A stretch of 16,268 bases of DNA from Ettlia oleoabundans (lineage: Eukaryota > Chlorophyta > Chlorophyceae > Chlamydomonadales), in contig JAAMXP010006435.1 in the NCBI GenBank assembly GCA_019693395.1, forward strand, positions 1-16,268, written 5' to 3'. Each line of letters starts with the position of its first letter. The first letter of the stretch is position 1. Below the pieces are notes generated by a model that saw only the letters and a list, made by a program, of their open reading frames with translations, searched no databases and had not been told where the DNA came from. The translations under genes and the position numbers were made by a program. Shown here piece by piece: positions 9,180-16,268 of the stretch.

Positions 9180-12100
9180 TCAGCACACGGGCACCACCCA
9201 GCCAAAGGGATCGGGGTATCGCTCCTGCTGCAGCCCCGTCAGCTGATCATACAGCTCAAGGGCCACTCGACCAGGCTGCCCAGGTTCGCCAAACTGCCGG
9301 CGCTCTCCCTGGTACGTCAAGCTTCCCACAGGCGACACAACCACAGCGGTGCCTGTGGTGAACACCTGCACGTAAATAAACAAAGACCGAGCCACGGGAA
9401 AGCGTGGTGTGGACTCAACAAATACATTAAGGACAGCATCAGCTGGAAACTCAAACATGGGTTGTGGTCCCTTGCAGTCCTGATGCACGATAGCGATGCC
9501 AGGCTATGACACCCTGTGCTGCAAGCGCGAGTGCGGTGGCATTGGCCAGCAGTAGCAGAAGCCAAGGCACTCGCAATCCGCCGCCATCGCCATGAACCCG
9601 CGCCCAGCAACCTGCGCCTGCGCCACACCCAGCATCACACATGGAGACAACCCATCAAACCATGCCCGCCCACCTCATCCGCCGCCATGGCCTCCTCCAC
9701 GGTGACCGGCACCTCCTCCACTGTGTAACCCCGCGACCGAGCCAGCTCGATGATGGACCGCCGCGTCACACCAGGCAGGATGGTGCCCTGCAAGTAAGGG
9801 CACCCCGGCACGCAGGACGAGGTGAGTGTGCAGGAATGCAGGCAGGCAGGGGTTAGGGAAATTGGTGGCGACTTGCATTGCTGGCAAGACGGGCTGTTGA
9901 GGCACGTTTCTAATCACCTTTCACAAGGGCACATTGGTTCTCATCCACATGAAGCATCCCGCGCCCCAACTGCCCATCCCGCAAGCATTTCTGACCAATT
10001 ATCACCATCTCCACCACTCCGCCATAGCCAGAAGCCAGCCAGCCTGGCCACCTGCTTCGCCGCTTTCCTGGCATCTTTATGCCCAAGTGCGCACCTGCAG
10101 CGGCGGCGTCTTGATGGTCTTGCCCTTCACTGTGAAAATGTTGCAAGACGACACCTCCTCCAGGTATGTGTCGGTCTTGGCATCAAGGTACACCACGTCG
10201 CTGTAACCCTCCTTCTTGGCAGCCAGCTGCGGCACAGTTTCAAAAGCAGGGTACGGCATTTGGCACCAAGGAACGACGGAAGGGACACACAATAATAAAG
10301 CAGCGAGATGCAGCTTGATGAACAAGATATGCCACTGAAAGGACATTAGATGGATTAGCTGCACAACTCTTTCCCAATGGTGTTCTTGTGAGATATCATG
10401 CCGCGTGCCCTGAGAAAGCCTGATTTAACCGTCAATTTGCAGCCCTACAGTTTACCAAGCAGCGTTGGCAAAGTTCGCCGCACCATACCACCCACTGGGT
10501 GCGGAAGGCTGTCAGCCGCCCGTCCCCACCTGCGTGACCAGCACGGGCGAGTAGTTGCCCGCACACTTGGTACCACCCATGCCTCCCGGTGCGGAACGGT
10601 GGAATCGTGTCTCCACAATAAGGTCAATGGGGGTGAGCTGTCCACCCTTGAAGTACGAGCCCACAGAGGCGCAGTACACCACAAGCGTGTAGGAGGGAGC
10701 GGGGCCCAGCCCAAGGATGGGGCCGCTGCCGATCAGCAGCGGACGCAGGTACAGCGAGCCCTTGCCCTGGGGCGGCACAAAATCGGCATTGGCAGCCACG
10801 GTCTGCGGCACAAGGAGAACAGCAGGCACAGGGGAAGGAATTGGTAAGAGCCACGCCAACAGGGAGCTTGGATACACCTTGGAATGCAACTGAAGCACGT
10901 ATAAAATACTACGCCGGCTGACATAACCATGGAGGGTAGACTGACTGGTCGACGAGACTTGCGGTGCATGGTGGCTAGCTGCTGTAATGAACTTGATTGA
11001 CCATACTGAAAGTACAAGCTGTTGAAAAATCTGCCAGGGTTTGCGGACACATCAGCATTCCACCTGACACAGAACACGCCCATTGCGCAACAGGAGCTGC
11101 ACATGCAGCACCCACCTGCTTCACCGCCTCCAGGAACAGATCCTCCGGCGGCGGCACCATGGACAGCCGCGCAGCACCCTCAGCCATGCGCCCAGCGTTG
11201 GCATCAGGCCGGAACAGCACAATGCGGTCCTGCGCCATAGCAAAGTGCCCAGCATAACACACAGGAAATAACAGGGGCGTAAAGCAACAAAGCGTCCTGT
11301 TATGTACCCATATATTTACCAAAGCGTACAACAACCGCAGCACCATGGCCAAGACAGCAAAAGGGTGCAACTCCATGCACCCAGCTACCTTGACCAAAGC
11401 CCTTTTCTAGCAGGCAGCAGCCCACCTTGGCGCTGCGCTGAGCCTTCATGCCCTCAAAGACGGCCTGTCCGTAGTTGAGTGCCTGGGCGCTGGGGTACAT
11501 GGGCAGCGGACCATAAGGCTGGAGATCACCCTGGCTCCACTGCCCACTCTCGGCGCTGCATGTCGCCATCCACATCGTCTGAAACATGGCAGTAACAGAG
11601 ACACCAAGGCAAGGCAAGCAGGCAAGAGGTGAGCAACCAACCAATGACTGCCAGCAGGCAGGACAGCAATGCGGTACCAGTCAGGCAGCACTGTTGCGGG
11701 CAAATGTACAATACTGGTCAATGCCAGGTGCTGGCCACAGCTTGCAAGGCACATCGGGCACTGGATTCAACTGGTTTTCAGATGGCAGCAAAGTGCAAGC
11801 GCGCTCCTAGTCTCCAGAGCAGGAGGGCAGCGTGGAGAACACACCGAGCCGACGTGTGTGAGGCCAAAGCCGAGCGTGTCCCAGTCAATCTCTGTGGCCC
11901 GCTCAGCAGTCAGCTGGGCGCGGGTCAACTGCCGCTGCTGCTGCCGTCGCTGCGTGGGTAGCCTGTAGAATAAGGGAAGGGCATGATGGCAAGCAAAATC
12001 AAGCAAGGACGCAACTTGGGTTGCCCGTGGCTCGCTTCTGCGGCAAGCGCCGCCAGCGCTTAGCCAAATACGCCGACAGTCTCACCGTGCTGCTCCATGC

Positions 12101-12263
12101 CTCTGCTGCTGCAGCCGCGGAGAGGACCTGCAGAAAAAGAGCAGCACCCAGTTCAGTGACTACTCGAGTGCTCCGAGTCCCGCTGCATGGGTCACGGCAG
12201 CCGCCCTCACCGCTGTGGCAGCAATGCAGCTGGCATCTGCTTGCACTGAGCTGCCAGAGTCAT
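9180..12263 (-). CDS. BCAT: Branched-chain amino acid aminotransferase, probably plastidial
   Basis: Nine minus-strand exons: 12263-12211, 12127-12086, 11962-11854, 11578-11426, 11229-11116, 10802-10530, 10226-10095, 9787-9674, 9365-9180 (TGA), giving 391 aa. The enzyme moves the amino group between leucine, isoleucine or valine and 2-oxoglutarate using pyridoxal phosphate, the last step of their synthesis and the first of their breakdown. Landmarks run in the order of class IV aminotransferases: EIDWDTLGFG (57-65), ALNYGQAVFEGMKA (101-114), GKGSLYLRPLLIGSG (170-184), the cofactor lysine K236 in GGMGGTKCAGNYSP, LEEVSSCNIFTVKG (270-283), GTILPGVTRRSI (293-304) and the phosphate-binding TTGTAVVV (333-340). 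The first 45 or so residues are Gln/Arg/Ala-rich with no acidic residue, which fits an organelle transit peptide; plastid is favoured over mitochondrion by likeness to plant plastid forms. The start is fixed by exon 1, the only ATG whose phase suits the two leader exons. The last six introns are all phase 0. Confidence 0.95.
11854..12263 (-). other. Transit-peptide leader exons of the aminotransferase
   Basis: Three exons encode the targeting part: 12263-12211 (17 codons and 2 bases), 12127-12086 (42 bases) and 11962-11854, which enters the mature enzyme at EIDWDTLGFG. The first two junctions are both phase 2, so the 42-base exon is symmetric: skipping it would remove 14 leader residues without a frameshift. 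The intron after the third exon begins GTCGGC, one of only two GTC donors in the window. Confidence 0.7.
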
Positions 12264-12568
12264 TCTGTGTAACGTAGCCGCTCGCCGGGCCCGCGCTGTG
12301 TCACTTTGCAGAGGTGAGCAGCACGGCGGGAGAGAGACAGGCCCTTATTACCGAAGCAGCGATTCTGTTGGTGCTTGGATCGGCTTGAACACTCGCAGAT
12401 GTGAGGGAAAAGGCAGGTGGAAGGAGCCACAGCACGAGAGCACGACCTCATCTGCCGCCCCTCGAAATGGTGCATTTGGCCTGTTCAGCTGCCCGATTCT
12501 ACATTACTATTATTTTATACAAGATCGAGCCATTTCAGGAGCTGGAGGGCTGCTAACCCACGCTCACC
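12264..12568. promoter_or_regulatory. Divergent upstream region shared by BCAT and the SDR39U1-like gene
   Basis: These 305 bases lie between two ATGs pointing outward. Both genes appear to encode plastid proteins. An AT-rich patch at about 12498-12524, with TATTTTATAC at 12511-12520, sits about 50 bases upstream of the SDR39U1-like ATG and is a possible TATA-like element. No matching element was found on the other side. The rest is GC-rich with no clear motif. Confidence 0.5.
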
Positions 12569-14889
12569 ATGTCGCTGACGTTCAGCTGCAGCGCTGGAGC
12601 GCCAGTGGGCCATGCCGCAGAGCAACGGCGCCGTCAGATCGCCGTCTTCGGGTCACAATGCCGCGCTGCTGGCATTTCCAGCAAAGGCAGCGCAGTGCTA
12701 TGCGGCGCTACTGCCGCCGCCGCCTTGAGCGTCACAAGCAGCAGCCGCAGCAGCAGCCGTGCCGCGTCGCATCGTTTGATGGCGCCCGTTGCTGCCGCTG
12801 CAGCGCCTGGTAGCGCGGGCACAGTGGCTGTGGCAGGTGCCACTGGACTTGTGGGCAGTGCCCTGGTGAAGCGGCTGCTTGCCGAGGGATATGCCGTAAG
12901 GGTGCTCACCCGCAATGTTGTGGGGGCCCGCGGCAAGCTGCCCTACCCTGGCCTGCAGTTCGTGGCGCCGGCGCAGTGGGAACAGGCTGTGTGCGGCACC
13001 GCTGCAGTAGTAAACCTGGCAGGTGTGCTGTTGTCTTCTGAGGCCCGCTGCACGGTTTTCTATTGTGACCTACACATTGTTAGACCCACTTGCCACTGTA
13101 ACACCCACCCAGCCATCTCTTCAATAGTTGCCCGTGCCATGCACTGCTGCTCAGTGCTTTGCCACTTCCTTTTTATAGTAGCCGTCCCCTCGTAGTTTAC
13201 AAACTCATAGCTGACACTCATAGCTGACGATGAACCTTGGTAATGTGCAGGCGAGCCCATTGCAACTCGCTGGACATCAGAAATTAAGGCCGAGGTGAAG
13301 CGCAGTCGTGTGGCGGTGACCTCTCAGCTAGCGGCAGCCATAAACGCCTGCCCTTCTGAGCAGCGTCCCAAGGTGCTGGTCAACAGCTCAGCGGTGGGAT
13401 TCTACGGGAACAGCGAGGTGAGTCCTATCCCCCAGCCAGCCAGCCAGCCAGGTAGCCACGTGGTGTTACCTTTGTAGGGCTTGCACAAACATCTAAAGCC
13501 TCACACTTTGTCCAACAACGCCAACAAGCCAGCCAACCCGGCTGTGCTGTTGTTGACAGCCAGCGGTACCGGTAGCCAGGCCCTCTCCACCGTGAAGCGC
13601 ATGTTTAACGCTGGTATTGCATGTGAAGCTGCCGAGGGGGGCAGCTGCTGGTTCAGCTGTAGGCCTGCAACAGGCGGACCACCTTCCAGGTGCATGCATT
13701 GAAGCCACATCGCACCCTTGCCAAACTCCAGGTCCCCGCCCCAGAGCGCAATTTCACAAAGCTCCTACCCCACCTCCGCCACCCCTTGCCTGTCTGCTTT
13801 TCCGCATAGCTGCAGTCACAGACATTCAGCGAGGCCTCCCAGCCGGGCAGGGATTACCTGGCAGAGGTGTGCAAGGAGTGGGAGAAGGCGGCAGCGGCGG
13901 CCCAGACGCGCGTGGTGGTGCTGCGTACCGGCATAGTGCTGGCTAAGGAGGGTGGCGCCCTGGGACGCATGGTCCCGGTGTTCCAGATCTTTGCTGGAGG
14001 GCCGCTGGGCTCGGGCAGGCAGTGGTGCAGCTGGATACACAGGTGGGTGGCAGGTAGCACTGGGGAATACGAGCTAGCTCCTGCTTGAATTTTTTGCTTG
14101 GCTTTGCGCTGCGGTTGTGACTAACGTGATGAATGAGGGAGCTGTGGGTGCGGCATCCCCGGAACCGCAAGTGAGGCGGCCATTTGACTTGACTTTAACG
14201 GACAGGTTGAATGCAGTCGGCAAGAAAGGATCCAGAGTTGTCCCTTCCCGGTGCCTGAACACCCAGACACTCGCTCCTCACCTGCTGCCTCATTTCAGCT
14301 CTTTGCTCTGACCTGTGGTGAGCTGAGCTGTGCTGTTCCGCGCTGTGCTATGACATGCTGTACTGTGCAGGGAGGACTTGGTCTCAATGGTGCTGGAGGC
14401 AATCCGCAATGACAGCTGGCAGGGGGTCTACAACGCCACCGCGCCAAACCCAGTGAGTGGGAACTGCTGACTTGACGTGTTGTGCAGCCACATGGGTTAG
14501 TGCCAACAGTATCTTTGGTCGTAGCGCTCGTGTACACATTATGCTTTACACTTTCACGTCTTGCTTCTCCACTGCCGCACTTGTTAACTGCTGCCGGTCT
14601 GCTGCGAGTCCATTGAATACCTCACTTTAGTTTTATTGCTAACCCTCTCTCTGGCACTGTTCTTTGCTTGCAGGTCCGCATGGGTGAGCTGTGTTCTGCC
14701 CTCGGCTCAGTGATGGGTCGGCCCTCGCTTGTGCCCGTCCCTGACTTTGCGCTGCGCACGCTGCTGGGTGAGGGGGCCAGCGTGGTGCTGGAGGGGCAGC
14801 GTGTGGTGCCCACCCGGGCACAGGATGCGGGGTTCAAGTTCCAATACACGCAGGTGGGGGAGGCGCTGCGCAACGTGCTGCGCAGCTGA
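12569..14889 (+). CDS. Epimerase-family SDR39U1 homologue (GC1/SulA-type), probably plastidial
   Basis: Five exons, 12569-13022, 13251-13417, 13816-14042, 14371-14452 and 14674-14889 (TGA), give 381 aa. Residues 1-80 are Ser/Ala/Arg-rich with almost no acids, as in a chloroplast transit peptide. Then come the Rossmann nucleotide-binding turn GATGLVGS (90-97), [11 protein letters not shown] (149-159), the strand and turn [12 protein letters not shown] (193-204), [11 protein letters not shown] (220-230), [18 protein letters not shown] (244-261), [12 protein letters not shown] (266-277), [12 protein letters not shown] (304-315) and [20 protein letters not shown] (333-352). The order and motifs match the TIGR01777 family: bacterial YfcH, animal SDR39U1 and the Arabidopsis plastid inner-membrane-associated GIANT CHLOROPLAST 1. 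A role in plastid division or a nucleotide-dependent redox step is inferred from that relationship; the family's reaction is not known. The catalytic YxxxK of classical short-chain dehydrogenases is not evident, as is usual for the family. Confidence 0.92.
13023..13250 (+). other. Intron 1 of the SDR39U1-like gene with a duplicated branch-site segment
   Basis: This 228-base intron starts GTGTGC and ends GTGCAG. The reading frame of exon 1 continues open well into it, so retention would give a longer open frame that ends at a TAG at 13193-13195. The exact junction is fixed by the NLAGEP motif, which forms only when 13022 is joined to 13251. Confidence 0.8.
13203..13228 (+). repeat. Perfect 13-bp tandem duplication containing CTGAC branch-point consensus
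   Basis: The segment ACTCATAGCTGAC occurs twice back to back, at 13203-13215 and 13216-13228. Each copy ends in CTGAC, which fits the plant and algal branch-point consensus. The second branch adenine would be 13227, about 23 bases before the acceptor at 13250, a normal spacing; the first, 13214, is 36 bases away, still usable. Confidence 0.75.
13418..13815 (+). other. 398-base intron 2 of the SDR39U1-like gene
   Basis: This is the longest intron in the gene, from GTGAGT to CTGCAG. The interior shows short open stretches with no family match. Two acceptors six bases apart exist at the right end, TAG at 13807-13809 and CAG at 13813-13815; both keep the frame. Likeness to GC1 proteins, where 15 residues run from Glu to Asp-Tyr, favours the second. 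Confidence 0.65.
13432..13451. repeat. (CCAG)5 microsatellite
   Basis: Five uninterrupted CCAG units lie 14 bases into intron 2 of the SDR39U1-like gene. They are likely to be length-polymorphic and are outside coding sequence. Confidence 0.85.
14043..14370 (+). other. 328-base intron 3 of the SDR39U1-like gene
   Basis: The intron starts GTGGGT and ends GTGCAG, in phase 2. Its last 50 bases are a series of degenerate CTGTGCT/GAGCTG units, pyrimidine-rich overall and leading into the acceptor. No other gene or RNA was seen in it. Confidence 0.6.
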
Positions 14890-15660
14890 GCTGGCAGGCA
14901 GTGAGCTGGCGAGGCGAATAGACTGCGGCGTCGCAGTACTGATCTGCCAGCAGCAAGGTGCAGCTCGGGTGGCAGAAGCTGGCCTCCGAGCAGTAGCGTC
15001 CTGGCTTGGCAATGACAGCACAGCATTTCAGCCCCAAAGTTTAAGCGTGCCTTCTTCCTCTGCTGAGTTCTTATGCCTGAACTGCTCCAATGTTTCATTC
15101 CCATACCCAAATTATTGCTGTGCCTCAGTCGATGGTTATTGCCACACTGCGCTTTGCAACCTTCCTAATGGGCAACCATGGCACATTAACGCTGAACCAA
15201 GCAGCAGGCAGGCGGCCTGCATGCTGTGAGAGCAGGTGTTAGTAATGTACTTCCTGCCTGCAACAATTGTGCGAGTGATCTGACTGGCTGACTGGCTTAA
15301 ATGACAGGCGCAGCAGAATGATTCCCGATGATAGGAGCAGCAACCAGAGTATGCCAGCCGTAAGGAAGACAGCAACCGCTGCACTGGAAAGAACTGAAGA
15401 AAATACGCATGCAAGCCAGAAAAGCACTGCCTGGACATGTCGAGCCTGAAGACCTTCTATGGCACCTCCTGCCCACATACTCTGGAAAGTGGCTGCCCCA
15501 TCAACTTGCAACAGCACGATCTGACAAGCATTTGCCAAGCGCCAGGCATCCAGGTCCCGCCGTTGACAATGGGGCAGAATCTGGCTCACTCCAGCTCTGT
15601 GTTCTGGCGGCGCCACTAATCATTGCCAGCTCTGCCACCTCAACTCCGGGTGCTTCAGCC
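14890..15660. other. Convergent intergenic region after the SDR39U1-like and prohibitin genes
   Basis: These 771 bases hold the 3' UTRs of two genes that face each other. I found no TGTAA signal in the expected strand for either gene, so variant signals may be used. Open stretches of 100-140 codons cross the region on both strands but have no recognisable domain and no support from splice sites. No tRNA-like or repeat structure was recognised. Confidence 0.5.
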
Positions 15661-16268
15661 TCACTGCGCGCTAGGGTTGATGCCCAGCAGCATGTTGGGT
15701 CCACCAGAGGGCAGGTAGACCACGTTGCGGCTCTTGGACAGCGTGCCGGCAATGTCTCGTGCCGCCTCGATGCGGCGCAGCTCGATGAGTCCCATGCCTG
15801 CTGTCTTGGTGGCCTCACTAATCATCTTGGCTGACTCAGACTCGCCCTCTGCACGGATCACAGCCGCCTTGCGCTCCTGCAGGGCAATGAAGATGGAGGT
15901 GTGCGGTATATGAAGAGGGGGGTTGTGCATGCCAGTATCCATGGGCAGTTGTGCATTGACGTCAGCCAACGTGAGGGCAGGGTGGGTGACAGAGCGGCCT
16001 TTCGCGGGGCGATAAGTTACTGGACGCAAAATGGGTTGGTCGCCAGGCAGGGTAATAAGAAGGTGGCCAGCAGCATTAGCAATGCAATACAAAACCACCC
16101 TTCATAAGCCGTACCAGCACTGCACACAGCCACGCACCTGGTCTGCCTTCATGACCACAAATCGGGCTCGCTCCGCCTCCTGCTGCGCCACCTGCTTGCT
16201 CTCAACCGCCTTGGTGAACTCGGTGCTGAAGGACAGGTGGGTCAGGGCCTGCACAACGAAATGGAAGC
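15661..16268 (-). CDS. PHB1: Prohibitin 1 (C-terminal part, cut by the right edge)
   Basis: Two minus-strand exons are visible, 16248-16138 and 15876-15661 (TGA), giving the last 108 residues; the bases 16268-16249 are the end of an intron. The first visible exon reads [19 protein letters not shown] and [18 protein letters not shown], matching the end of the SPFH/PHB domain and the start of the coiled coil. The last exon continues with [34 protein letters not shown] and [15 protein letters not shown]. These are hallmarks of the PHB1 type; PHB2 has a different tail (IKLRKIRAAQNI and a longer C-terminus). PHB1 and PHB2 alternate in a large ring in the mitochondrial inner membrane that scaffolds proteases and cristae. 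About 165-175 N-terminal residues, including the membrane anchor, lie outside the window. Confidence 0.95.

Noticed and set aside
9180..12263. D-amino acid transaminase or aminodeoxychorismate lyase, other class IV enzymes
   Set aside because: The sequence has the long eukaryotic branched-chain form, with WVPP-like, GKGSLYLRPLLIGSG and GGTKCAGNY elements in the right order.
12298..12813. 171-codon plus-strand open frame
   Set aside because: It overlaps the start of the SDR39U1-like gene in another frame, is Arg/Cys-rich and shows no family resemblance.
14890..15660. Possible small gene in the convergent gap
   Set aside because: Frames of 100-166 codons exist on both strands but start inside neighbouring exons or lack any domain and splice support.
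15661..16248. Prohibitin 2, stomatin or flotillin instead of prohibitin 1
   Set aside because: The tail [15 protein letters not shown] followed by NVVYLPSGG is of the PHB1 type; PHB2 has a different and longer C-terminus, and stomatins lack the NVVYLP strand.
1..16268. CRISPR array, transposon, prophage or bacterial operon
   Set aside because: No regularly spaced direct repeats, no transposase or reverse-transcriptase motifs, and every gene has spliceosomal introns.

Overview
The window is nuclear DNA of a green alga, most probably a chlorophyte. Five genes are complete or nearly so and a sixth is cut by the right edge. All are broken by many short GT-AG introns, mostly about 150-400 bases. 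In my models 31 of 35 introns begin with GTG rather than GTA. TGTAA, the usual chlorophyte poly(A) signal, lies downstream of two of the genes. Two proteins start with the Arg/Ser/Ala-rich, acid-poor sequence expected of plastid transit peptides. Base composition is moderately GC-rich. I cannot name the genus.

Layout, left to right. A perfect 58-bp palindrome fills positions 1-58. A minus-strand gene (2731 to about 133, probably continuing off the left edge) encodes a protein with two NTF2/SnoaL-like domains. It follows, in tandem, a minus-strand F-box/leucine-rich-repeat gene (7606-3242, 12 exons, 575 aa). Divergent from the F-box gene is a small plus-strand gene (8029-8779, 3 exons, 132 aa) for a thioredoxin-fold protein without its redox cysteines. 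Convergent with that is a minus-strand branched-chain amino acid aminotransferase (12263-9180, 9 exons, 391 aa, probably plastidial). Sharing a 305-bp upstream region with it is a plus-strand SDR39U1/GC1-type epimerase-family gene (12569-14889, 5 exons, 381 aa, probably plastidial). The right edge holds the last two exons of a minus-strand prohibitin 1 gene.

The exon models were built by hand, joining open stretches at GT/AG sites so that phase and family similarity both hold. Reading frame closes through every junction in all six genes, which supports the models internally, but no transcript or database evidence was available.

Functionally this is a set of housekeeping and accessory eukaryotic genes, not a cassette. 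The only pairing that suggests shared control is the head-to-head aminotransferase/epimerase pair, both apparently plastid-targeted. No transposon, CRISPR array, operon-like system or rRNA was found. The features most worth a second look are the Z-DNA-prone palindrome, the two-domain NTF2-like gene that runs into it, and the redox-dead thioredoxin-like protein.
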